Assembly (NCBI RefSeq): GCF_900095305.1
Contig: NZ_FMDO01000017.1
Location: 1 to 64,000 of the forward strand
Source of the DNA: Proteiniborus sp. DW1
Lineage (GTDB): Bacteria > Bacillota > Clostridia > Tissierellales > Proteiniboraceae
Length of the DNA: 64,000 nucleotides
Reading direction: 5' to 3'
Shown: in pieces, positions 1-7,703 of the stretch
Position numbering within the stretch: position 1 is the first letter of the stretch
How the letters are laid out: every line of letters starts with the position of its first letter
The notes under the pieces: generated by a model
The model's input: only the letters and a program-made list of their open reading frames with translations
Databases searched by the model: none
Told to the model about the DNA's origin: nothing
Made by a program: the position numbers and the translations under genes

Positions 1-8
1 ATTAGCCT

Positions 9-1793
9 ATGAATAACTTTAAGAAATTTAAAATGTTTTTTTCACTTTCATGGAAAATATCACCTTCTTATATAATCCTCCTTATTCTTAGTACACTTAT
101 AAGCAGTGGTCAGGTTTTCATAAATGTTATTCTTCCAAAATATTTAATAGATGAGTTAACAGGAAGTGGAGAGATAGAGAAGCTAATTTTTATAGGTTCA
201 CTGATTGTTTTTTCAAATGTATTCTTTGCACTTTTATCAAATACCATGAAGCGTGTTATGGATGTAAAAAACATATATATGCGTGAAAAAATGAGTCAGG
301 TGATGGCAGAGAAGATTATGAATGTTGAGTTTTCTTATCTTGAGAATCCCTATTATTTAGCTTTAAAAGAGAGAGCAGTTTTTGCATCTAATAATCAATC
401 TGCAATGGAAAGAATGATAAATAGTGTAGCAGCAATGCTGAAAAATCTTGTAACAATAATAGGTCTTGTGGCTTTAATGTTTATGCTTAGCCCCTTGTTA
501 GTAATTTTCCTAGCCATAACAATTGGTATATCTCTACTGATATATAGATTTTTTATGAAATATCAAATGAACTTTTTCCAGGAAATAATTCCTGTTAACC
601 GCAGATATGGCTACTATGTAAGTCAATGTTACAATGACAAGCTTCAAAAAGACATAAGACTTTATGGTATGAGCAAAATGTTAACAGACCGAGTAACTGA
701 ATATAATAATGAAATAAATGAATGGCTCAGTGGATTTTATCAGAAACAGGGTAAATATCTAGGATTATATGGAGTTATTAATGATTTGCAGGCGGCAATT
801 GCTTATGGTTATGTGGGTATAAGAGTAATAACAGATGCATTTGGACCCAGGATAGGTTTAGGCTCCTTTACTATGTACGTTTCAGCAGCTATTAATTTTA
901 CAACTGCAACAGCAGAATTTGGTAAGAATATAATGACTATAGCTCAAGTCCTCGGATATTTAGAGCCTTTTATGGAATTTATGTCTCTGCCAGACGAAGG
1001 CAAGGTAGGAGGAAGCCTTGAATTTGCAGGTGAAATAGAGAACATTGAGTTTAAAAATGTTTCCTTCAAATACCCGGGAAGCGATAAGCTAGTGCTACAG
1101 GATATTTCATTTGAAATAAAAAGAGGAGAGAAGATATCTATAGTAGGGCTTAATGGTGCAGGCAAAACTACTCTAATTAAGCTTATATGTAGACTCTATC
1201 GCCCTACCTCAGGTCAAATATTTATAAACGGTCAAGATATTTTTGAATACGAGCATGAAAGCTATATGAAAAAAATCGCAGCTGTATTCCAGGACTATAA
1301 GCTTTTTGCCTTTAGTGTAGAGGAGAATATAACATGCCAAGAGTTAAATAAAGATGCTCATAGAACTATGGAGCTAATAGAAGAGGTTGGGCTAAAAGAA
1401 AAAATAAGCAACTTACCAGACGGAATTAAGTCTATGTTTGGAAAGGCATATGACGAAAAGGGAATAGAAATGTCCGGATGAGAGAGTCAAAAGATTGCTA
1501 TAGCAAGGGCCCTATATAAAGATGCGTCCCTGGTCATATTAGATGAGCCTACATCTGCTCTTGACCCAATAGCTGAAGCAGATATTTACGAGAATTTCAA
1601 TAATCTTGTAGGAGGTAAGACAGCAATCTATATTTCTCATAGAATGTCAAGTAGTGTTTTTTGCGATAAAATACTAATCATTGATGAAGGAAAAATCTCC
1701 GACTTTGACAGCCATGAAAATCTCATGGAGAAAAAAGATAGCCTGTATTATAAACTATTTCAATCTCAGGCAATTAACTACCAATTGAATTAA
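9..1793 (+). pseudogene. ABC exporter (fused permease and ATPase), interrupted by an in-frame TGA
   Basis: The reading frame encodes a half-transporter of 594 codons. An N-terminal membrane domain of about 330 residues precedes an ATPase domain with Walker A (GLNGAGKTT, about residue 380). Codon 491 (1479-1481) is TGA and falls inside the ABC signature: the frame reads MSG-stop-ESQK where the family has LSGGESQK. The same frame then continues without a break through Walker B ([13 protein letters not shown]) and the H-loop (ISHRMSS) to TAA at 1791-1793. One base change (GGA to TGA) explains it, so this is a recent nonsense mutation or a base error. An upstream in-frame TAG at 3-5 supports the start at 9. 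The product would export peptides or small molecules as a dimer; the substrate is not evident. Confidence 0.85.
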
Positions 1794-1800
1794 TAAATAG

Positions 1801-1840
1801 CGCCTCAAAAACAGATCTTATCTGATATTTGAGGCGTTTT
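1801..1840. terminator. Bidirectional intrinsic terminator between convergent genes
   Basis: The arms CGCCTCAAA (1801-1809) and TTTGAGGCG (1828-1836) form a perfect 9-bp stem followed by TTTT on the plus strand. It lies between the ABC exporter frame and the convergent ECF gene, and the A-rich left flank serves the other strand. Confidence 0.8.
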
Positions 1841-1842
1841 AA

Positions 1843-2361
1843 TTAGCTGTTATGGCTACTATTATGACTAGTTGGTGTCATAAAATTGACAATTGATGAC
1901 TTCTGTAGGATATTAATTATTACATAAGATATAATTGCATCTGCAAAGTGATGAAGCACAGTTCCAACCCCTGTAATAATAAGCAGATTATATACATCAA
2001 AATCTATAAAAGGCATTACTACAAGGACTTCGAGCAACCCATGTAATGGAGCTGTAATGGCAGAAACCTTTCCATAGGATACCCCTTTATTTATGAGCAT
2101 TGAACCAGCAAGTCCAACAAAGACATGCATGAATGCCCTAGCTCCAACAAGTGGCCCAAGATTTAGAAAAAAACCAAGTGCAGATCCTAAACCTGTCATT
2201 ATAGCTACCTTTGGACCTAATAACATAGATATGAACATAGGTACATGAGAACCGAGAGTAGCTGAAAATGGTGGAATTATTACTTTAAAAAAAACTGCAA
2301 AAGGAATGACAATAGCAAGTGCTGTTAATAGTGCTGCTATTGCTAATTTTTTTGTGTTCAT
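1843..2361 (-). CDS. ECF-type transporter S component-like membrane protein
   Basis: The product is a 172-residue, very hydrophobic protein with about five or six membrane segments. It starts MNTKKLAIAALLTALAIVIP, the usual opening of energy-coupling-factor substrate-binding (S) components. Such proteins bind a vitamin or other micronutrient and share an EcfA/EcfA'/EcfT module encoded elsewhere. No ATPase or T component lies nearby, so this would be a solitary (group II) S component. The start is set by a strong GGAGGGG ribosome site. A good promoter with a palindrome in its spacer lies upstream. The vitamin cannot be named from the sequence. Confidence 0.7.
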   Translation of the reverse strand: MNTKKLAIAALLTALAIVIPFAVFFKVIIPPFSATLGSHVPMFISMLLGPKVAIMTGLGSALGFFLNLGPLVGARAFMHVFVGLAGSMLINKGVSYGKVSAITAPLHGLLEVLVVMPFIDFDVYNLLIITGVGTVLHHFADAIISYVIINILQKSSIVNFMTPTSHNSSHNS

Positions 2362-2397
2362 TTGAACCCCTCCTATTTTTTTATTTTATTTAATATA

Positions 2398-2426
2398 AGA
2401 ATAACAAGTGTATATACACCTGTCAA
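2398..2426 (-). promoter_or_regulatory. Promoter with an operator-like palindrome for the ECF S-component gene
   Basis: Read on the minus strand, TTGACA (2421-2426) and TATTCT (2398-2403) are 17 bp apart. The spacer contains the perfect 12-bp palindrome GTGTATATACAC (2408-2419), placed where a bound repressor would block RNA polymerase. A second inverted repeat, TCAAAAT-GGAT-ATTTTGA, lies at 2481-2498. The regulator is unknown. Confidence 0.6.
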
Positions 2427-2542
2427 TACTAATGTAAATACAAAGAATATTCTGACAACTATTCTTTCATGTAAATCCTATCAAAATGGATATTTTGACA
2501 TTTTAGAGATAATGAACAGGAGGGATTATTAGGACACTTTTT

Positions 2543-2591
2543 TTGATAATTAAAGAGAAGTATGATAAAATAGTTCAATAATGAACTATTT
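2543..2591 (+). promoter_or_regulatory. marR promoter with overlapping operator
   Basis: TTGATA (2543-2548) and TAAAAT (2566-2571) are 17 bp apart. A perfect inverted repeat, AAATAGTTCA - ATAA - TGAACTATTT (2568-2591), covers the -10 region and the likely start point just upstream of the ribosome site. This is the usual layout for autorepression by a MarR dimer. Confidence 0.7.
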
Positions 2592-2605
2592 ATATAGGAG
2601 GAAAT

Positions 2606-3106
2606 ATGAATAAAAAGATTGAAATCAACAGAAATAACATTTTTTTAACATTTAACTGGAAATCAAAAAAACTGTATGAAAAATTGTTTTACCCCATATT
2701 GAAAGAATTTGGTTTATCACAAAATGAAGCCGATGTTCTTCTTTTTTTGTTTAATAACAAGCCGCTTGATACAGCAAAGGATATTGTAGAATATAGGGCT
2801 ATTTCAAAATCTTTGATATCTAAATCAGTAGATTTATTGATTAAGAAAGGTTACCTATCTTCAGAGGTGGATAAAGTCGATAGAAGGAGTGTCCATTTAA
2901 AAATCAAACCTACAGCTATTCCTATAGTTGAAAAGCTGCATGAAATTCAAAAGGACTACTTTACTCTCCTTCTACGCAATGTTACAGATGAAGAATATGA
3001 TGTGTTTGAAACTGTTTTGAGCAAAATATATAGAAATATTACAGATGAACTAGATAAAGGTAATTCTTTTAATACCTCTAATACTTATTCTGCCATTATT
3101 AATTGA
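2606..3106 (+). CDS. MarR-family transcriptional regulator (C-terminus altered by deletion)
   Basis: The 166-residue protein has a winged helix-turn-helix (about residues 35-105, including the wing DKVDRRSVHLKIKPTA) flanked by dimerisation helices, as in MarR repressors. The ribosome site is TAGGAGG. The last dozen residues (NTSNTYSAIIN) are not family-like: they come from reading the tail of a MATE transporter gene in the wrong frame, so a deletion has removed the end of marR and most of the pump gene. The repressor core is intact and its operator upstream is perfect, so autoregulation probably persists. Confidence 0.85.
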   Translation: MNKKIEINRNNIFLTFNWKSKKLYEKLFYPILKEFGLSQNEADVLLFLFNNKPLDTAKDIVEYRAISKSLISKSVDLLIKKGYLSSEVDKVDRRSVHLKIKPTAIPIVEKLHEIQKDYFTLLLRNVTDEEYDVFETVLSKIYRNITDELDKGNSFNTSNTYSAIIN

Positions 3107-3224
3107 GGATAAAGTTACAGCAGTTTTTCTTGCAGAGCCAGTAGCAGACTTTATAGCAGTGACAGTTACTGGAATAATGTTTACAATGCAGTTTAGAAAG
3201 ATATTAAGAAAATTAAAAGAATAA
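3066..3224 (+). pseudogene. C-terminal remnant of a MATE-family efflux transporter
   Basis: The frame starting at 3066 reads 52 codons to TAA (3222-3224). It gives a hydrophobic segment ending PLLI, then EDKVTAVFLAEPVADFIAV, one more membrane helix and a basic end (FRKILRKLKE). AEP-ADF followed by a last helix and basic tail matches the C-terminus of MATE drug/sodium antiporters. There is no start codon, and it overlaps the end of the marR frame by about 40 bases in another frame. It is the residue of a marR-MATE pair lost by an internal deletion. Confidence 0.75.
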
Positions 3225-3343
3225 ATACTCCCTTTCAAGTTACATTATAGTAAAATTATAGGAATAAATAGTTTGAAATGCTATAATTAAATAATAACAA
3301 GAGAGTTAATATCTATAAATATTATCGGAACAGGAGGGGGATT

Positions 3344-4051
3344 ATGGGGAATTATGCTGTAAAAAAGAAAAGGAATCTTAAGGAAAAAATAGGACTATTA
3401 CTTTTTTTAATCTTAATTATCTGTATTATCTATGTAGCAGCTATGATTATTATTTCGCCAACAGAAGCAGAAAGTGATGCTGAGTATGTTAGGGTAAAAA
3501 GTGACTATGTGCTCTCCCTTTTACAATGTGCTCTAGGACTTATTGTTATGTTTATTCCATCAATTATAGAAAAGAAAATATCCATTGACATACCTGACAG
3601 TATGGAAATACTCTATTTTACTTTTTTATTCTCAGCCATAGTTTTAGGCGAAGTAAGGGATTTTTATTATGTTATACCTTATTGGGATAAAATACTTCAT
3701 GCCTTTAGTGCAGGAATGCTTGCTTCACTAGGATTTGTCTTAGTAGCTATATTCAAAAAGACAGAACGATTGAAATACTATTTAAGCCCACTTTATATTG
3801 CTTTGTTCTCATTTTGCTTTGCATTGACAATAGGTGTTGTATGGGAGATTTACGAATACTTAGCTGACGGATTACTATCTCTTAATATGCAAAAATATGC
3901 ATTAGCTGATGGTACAAAACTGATAGGTAGAGAAGCACTTGCAGACACAATGGATGACCTTATAGTAGACACTTTAGGGGCTTTAGTTATTACTATATTA
4001 GGATATTTTTCGCTAAAAAAGCAGGAGGATAGAAATCAAAATAGTAATTAA
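3344..4051 (+). CDS. DUF2238/YjdF-like integral membrane protein
   Basis: The 235-residue protein has about six membrane segments. The conserved features of the DUF2238 (YjdF-type) family are visible: YWDKILHAFSAG in the middle, GVVWEIYEY, and an acidic motif DTMDDLIVDTLGA before the last helix. The clustered His, Glu and Asp residues near the membrane suggest a metal-binding or hydrolytic site, but no activity is established. The ribosome site is AGGAGGGGG. It is co-directional with the PatB-like gene 40 bp downstream. Confidence 0.7.
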   Translation: MGNYAVKKKRNLKEKIGLLLFLILIICIIYVAAMIIISPTEAESDAEYVRVKSDYVLSLLQCALGLIVMFIPSIIEKKISIDIPDSMEILYFTFLFSAIVLGEVRDFYYVIPYWDKILHAFSAGMLASLGFVLVAIFKKTERLKYYLSPLYIALFSFCFALTIGVVWEIYEYLADGLLSLNMQKYALADGTKLIGREALADTMDDLIVDTLGALVITILGYFSLKKQEDRNQNSN

Positions 4052-4091
4052 TATTATTAAAGAAGATTTTATGATAAGGAGTGTTATTTTC

Positions 4092-5288
4092 ATGAATAAT
4101 AGAGCACATGTGAGGTATGACTTTGAAACACTTGTGGATAGAACAGATACAGGCTCAGCAAAGTGGGAACTAATAAAGGAATGGAATCCAAATGCATCAA
4201 AAGGAGTAGTTCCATTTTCAGTGGCTGACATGGAATTAAAGAATCCCCCTGAAATAGTGAAGGGGCTCCAAGAATATTTAGATTCAGCTATCTTAGGATA
4301 TACTATTCCTACTGAAAGTTATTATAATGCAGTATGTGGCTGGATGAAAAAAAGACATAACTGGGATATAAGGCCAGAATGGATTGTTAATACACCTGGA
4401 GTTGTTACAGCTTTTTTTGCAGGAATTAAGACTCTCACAGAGCCTGGGGATGGCATTATTGTAATGTCACCAGTATATTATCCATTTTATCATGCAATAG
4501 AGAGAAATGACAGAAATATAGTGAAAAATCCGTTAATAAGTACAGGAACATCATATAAAATAAATTATGAAGACTTAGAAGAGAAAGCTAAAGACCCGAA
4601 GAATAAGGTATTATTGTTCTGTAGTCCTCATAATCCAACTGGTAGAGTTTGGACAAAAGAGGAGCTAGAAAAAGTAGCAGATATATGTCTAAGAAACAAT
4701 GTGTTTATCATTTCAGATGAGATACATAATGATCTCATTATGCCGGGTCATAAACATACAGTATTTGCTACTATTTCTGAAGAAGTGAAAAATAATATGA
4801 TAGTATGTACAGCACCAAGCAAGACCTTTAACATAGCTGGCTTACAGAATTCAAATATTATTATACCAAATCAAAATATTAGAGAAAGATATAATAAGGT
4901 TCTTGAGTCAAATGCCATAGGACTAGTAAATATGATTGGTTTGAAAGCCTGTGAAATAGCTTATACTCAATGTGAAGACTGGCTGGAACAGTTAATAGAA
5001 TTAATATATCACAATCACTTAGAGCTAAAAAAATATATCCAAGAGAATATTCCACAGATTAAAGTTTATGACTTGGAAGGCACCTATCTTCAATGGTTAG
5101 ATTTTAATGCTTTTGGATTAAGTAACGAACAGCTAGAAGAATTGATGCACAAAAAAGCAGAATTATATTTTGACGAAGGATATGTATTTGGGGAAGAAGG
5201 TAGTGGATTTGAAAGGTGGAATATCGCTTGTCCGACTCAGGTCATGATGGAAGGATTAGAGAGACTAAAAAAGGTATTTGCTAAATAG
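4092..5288 (+). CDS. patB: PatB/MalY-type cystathionine beta-lyase (PLP-dependent C-S lyase)
   Basis: This is a 398-residue fold-type I PLP aminotransferase-like enzyme. The N-terminal PFSVADMEL motif, SPHNPTG (cofactor-binding region), SDEIHNDL (Asp to the pyridine nitrogen) and APSKTFNIAGLQ with PLP lysine 244 are all those of MalY/PatB lyases. These cleave cystathionine or cysteine conjugates to thiol, pyruvate and ammonia. The start at 4092 is preferred over the in-frame ATG at 4071 because AAGGAG lies just upstream and homologues begin near this point. The stop overlaps the convergent lysR gene by 8 bp. Its place beside the sulfur island fits a role in thiol metabolism. Confidence 0.85.
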   Translation: MNNRAHVRYDFETLVDRTDTGSAKWELIKEWNPNASKGVVPFSVADMELKNPPEIVKGLQEYLDSAILGYTIPTESYYNAVCGWMKKRHNWDIRPEWIVNTPGVVTAFFAGIKTLTEPGDGIIVMSPVYYPFYHAIERNDRNIVKNPLISTGTSYKINYEDLEEKAKDPKNKVLLFCSPHNPTGRVWTKEELEKVADICLRNNVFIISDEIHNDLIMPGHKHTVFATISEEVKNNMIVCTAPSKTFNIAGLQNSNIIIPNQNIRERYNKVLESNAIGLVNMIGLKACEIAYTQCEDWLEQLIELIYHNHLELKKYIQENIPQIKVYDLEGTYLQWLDFNAFGLSNEQLEELMHKKAELYFDEGYVFGEEGSGFERWNIACPTQVMMEGLERLKKVFAK

Positions 5289-6192
5289 CGAATACCTTTT
5301 CTTCTGAAACAGATAATAGAAAATCTTTAAAACTCTTTTCAAAAGGGTTTAACTCGTGTTGCTTTCTTTTAATAAATGCATAGCTGTATTTAAGACTTGA
5401 TTTAGCATCAAAGTCATCTAGCCTAATTTCCTTAAATAGATTTCTTTCTATCTCAAATTGTATGCAGCTTCTAGGGAGAAAACTAAAACTTCTATTGTTA
5501 AAAATAAATGATTTAATAATGTCTATACAATTGCTATATAGTAGTACATTAAGTTCTTTTAGATCATAGCCATTGGCTTTTGTAAATTCCTTAATAAGTC
5601 TATAGTCAGTACAACACTTATCTCTTATAACAAGAGGTGCTTTTAGAAATTCGTCCTTGCACATAGAATCTTTGGGATAGGACGAGTGAGTAAAAAATAC
5701 AAGCTCATCATCACAGAATTTTTTTTCCTCTAAAACATCTACCCCTGATGGAGCTATTATAATTCCAATATTAGAATCATAGTTTAATACACTTTCTATA
5801 ACCTCGGGAGTACTATATATATCAATTCGTATATCAGCATCTGAATATACTTCCTTAAACTGATAAAGCTTTGACACAAGGTGGTAGGAACCGAAATTTT
5901 TACAGCAAGCAATAGAAAGTTTATTTTCTTTCATAGCCAAATCTTCAATACTACAATACATGTTTTCCTCTAAAGTAAAGATGGATTTTGCATACTCAAA
6001 GACAACTTCACCAACAGAAGTTAATAAAACTCCTTTATTAGACCTAATTAACAAAGTATGCCCTAATTCATCCTCTAAGTTTTTAAGTTGCATGCTTAAA
6101 CCTGGTTGGGATATGTGAAGCTTTTGACTAGCTTTTGAAATACTATTATACTTTGCAACCCAATAAAAGGATTTCAAATAGTCTATATTCAT
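5281..6192 (-). CDS. LysR-family transcriptional regulator of the sulfur island
   Basis: The 303-residue protein has an N-terminal winged helix-turn-helix (NSISKASQKLHISQPGLSMQ, about residues 15-40) and a C-terminal periplasmic-binding-like effector domain, the LysR layout. The start at 6192 is preferred to 6219 because GGGGGAGG lies 5 bases before it. It is divergent from the YeeE transporter gene, with direct repeats and a palindrome between them. This suggests it controls that operon and itself, as CysB/CysL-type regulators do. The effector is unknown. Confidence 0.85.
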   Translation of the reverse strand: MNIDYLKSFYWVAKYNSISKASQKLHISQPGLSMQLKNLEDELGHTLLIRSNKGVLLTSVGEVVFEYAKSIFTLEENMYCSIEDLAMKENKLSIACCKNFGSYHLVSKLYQFKEVYSDADIRIDIYSTPEVIESVLNYDSNIGIIIAPSGVDVLEEKKFCDDELVFFTHSSYPKDSMCKDEFLKAPLVIRDKCCTDYRLIKEFTKANGYDLKELNVLLYSNCIDIIKSFIFNNRSFSFLPRSCIQFEIERNLFKEIRLDDFDAKSSLKYSYAFIKRKQHELNPFEKSFKDFLLSVSEEKVFAI

Positions 6193-6213
6193 AAAATCCT
6201 CCCCCTTTATAAC

Positions 6214-6279
6214 TCCCAAGTCCTAATCATAAATAAGTATTATACTGTATAAGAATACCTTATAATCCCAAGTCCTAAT
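6214..6279. promoter_or_regulatory. Paired direct repeats in the lysR-yeeE intergenic region
   Basis: The 14-mer TCCCAAGTCCTAAT occurs twice (6214-6227 and 6266-6279), 52 bp apart, which is about five helical turns. Both copies lie between the divergent lysR and YeeE genes. Regularly spaced half-sites like these are typical of LysR-type activator binding, where DNA is bent between recognition and activation sites. Confidence 0.55.
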
Positions 6280-6299
6280 TCTATTATATACTATACTTA

Positions 6300-6323
6300 G
6301 AGATAAGCCAATATACTTATCTC
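6300..6323. promoter_or_regulatory. Inverted repeat upstream of the YeeE gene
   Basis: GAGATAAG (6300-6307) and CTTATCTC (6316-6323) form perfect 8-bp arms around 8 bases, about 20 bp before the AAGGAGG ribosome site. It may be an operator or a leader hairpin. Confidence 0.45.
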
Positions 6324-6359
6324 GTAAAAATGTTAAATAAATAACAAGGAGGTAGTAAA

Positions 6360-7664
6360 ATGATTAAACAAGAGTCAAGAAATCAAGAGACAAAAATCAG
6401 CAAAATACAACCAATCATTGGTCTTATCCTTCTAGTTCTAATTATTCTTCTAGGAAATCATGTTTTTAAAAATGGTGGAACTATGACCCTTAATCTTATC
6501 ACTGGAGCAATTTTAGGTTATATTTTTACACGTTCACGTTATGGATTTGCAGGTGGAATTAAGAGACTTTATATTACAGGAGAGGGTAGTCTTACAAAAG
6601 CACTATTAATTATGTTTGCAATATCAGCTATTGCAGCAGCAGGAATACACTGGGGAGCAGCAGCGAAAGGCGCAGTGCCAGCATTTATGGCAGGAGTAGG
6701 ACAAGCGGTTATTCCAGGTACAGGTAGTGTAGGGATGATAAATATATCACTTATAGTGGGAGCCTTTCTTTTTGGTATAGGCATGATGATTGCAGGAGGT
6801 TGTGCTTCAGGTACACTTACTGATGCGGGAGAAGGCTCAGTAAGAGCTCTTATCGTAATGCTATTCTTTGGATTTGGAGGAATTATTGGTCTTATAGCAA
6901 AGCATGGATTCAGTGAAACTGCATTAGGTAAAATTGGTGCAAGAGTATATTTGCCAAATATATTTGGTTACATAGGTGCAGTTTTAGTAACATTTGGATT
7001 CCTATTAGTTTTATATTGTATCACAAGAAAATACGAAGATATTAGAAAGAAAAAAGGTACATATCAGGAGAATATTTATGAAGCAGATGAACTCCCACTT
7101 AAGGAAAAGGGACAATTCAAGTTTTTCAGCTACAATACTTATCATAAGTTCTTTGTAGAAAGATGGAGCTTTACAAAAGGAGCTATTCTAACATCTGTTA
7201 TGTTCATATTTATCATAAATACAACTGGCAATAGTTGGGGAGTTTCTGGTGGGTACCCTCTATGGGTTATGGCACTATTAGATAAGTTTGGAATTGAATT
7301 CACTTCACCAGCACTTGCTGGAAATGTAAAGGCTATACAAAATGGCTTATTAAATCATGGTGTAACTTTAAGAAATCTTGGAATGATAGCTGGTTCAGCA
7401 GTGGCATTCCTTTTAGCAGGTAGATTTAAATTAGACTACAAATTTAGTATAAAAGATGTTGTGTTCTACGCAATAGGTGGACTTTTACTAGGATTTGGGG
7501 CAATGTTTGCTGGTGGTTGTAATATAGGAGCATTATACTCAGCTATTTCAAATTTTTCATTATCAGGATGGGTTTATCTTGTATCAGCTGGGTTAGGTGG
7601 TATAGTTGCATTAAGATTATTTGAAGGTAAAGTAAATACTATACCAGCTAGATTTAAGAAATAA
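6360..7664 (+). CDS. YeeE/YedE (TsuA-like) sulfur-compound transporter
   Basis: The 434-residue membrane protein has two homologous halves. Each contains the Gly-Gly-Cys motif of the YeeE/YedE (DUF395) family: AGGCASG in the first half and AGGCNIG in the second. In thiosulfate transporters of this family, cysteines of this type relay the sulfur anion through the membrane. A cytoplasmic loop (about residues 225-265) links the halves. The start follows AAGGAGG. It leads an operon with a rhodanese fusion 39 bp downstream, which fits import of thiosulfate or another reduced sulfur species. Selenium-linked YedE proteins also exist, but no selenium genes are seen here. Confidence 0.85.
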   Translation: MIKQESRNQETKISKIQPIIGLILLVLIILLGNHVFKNGGTMTLNLITGAILGYIFTRSRYGFAGGIKRLYITGEGSLTKALLIMFAISAIAAAGIHWGAAAKGAVPAFMAGVGQAVIPGTGSVGMINISLIVGAFLFGIGMMIAGGCASGTLTDAGEGSVRALIVMLFFGFGGIIGLIAKHGFSETALGKIGARVYLPNIFGYIGAVLVTFGFLLVLYCITRKYEDIRKKKGTYQENIYEADELPLKEKGQFKFFSYNTYHKFFVERWSFTKGAILTSVMFIFIINTTGNSWGVSGGYPLWVMALLDKFGIEFTSPALAGNVKAIQNGLLNHGVTLRNLGMIAGSAVAFLLAGRFKLDYKFSIKDVVFYAIGGLLLGFGAMFAGGCNIGALYSAISNFSLSGWVYLVSAGLGGIVALRLFEGKVNTIPARFKK

Positions 7665-7703
7665 CTTAAATTTAGAACAATATGGAAAGGAGCAGGTGTA
7701 ATT

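Noticed and set aside
1479-1481. TGA as a selenocysteine codon
   Set aside because: The position is normally glycine in ABC signatures, and no selenium-insertion hairpin was recognised after it. A nonsense change is simpler.
3050-3238. Minus-strand frame of 62 codons
   Set aside because: It is the complement of the MATE remnant.
6360-7664. Selenium-metabolism YedE protein
   Set aside because: The neighbours are rhodanese and sulfonate-type transport genes, and no selD, selA or selenium-enzyme genes are seen.
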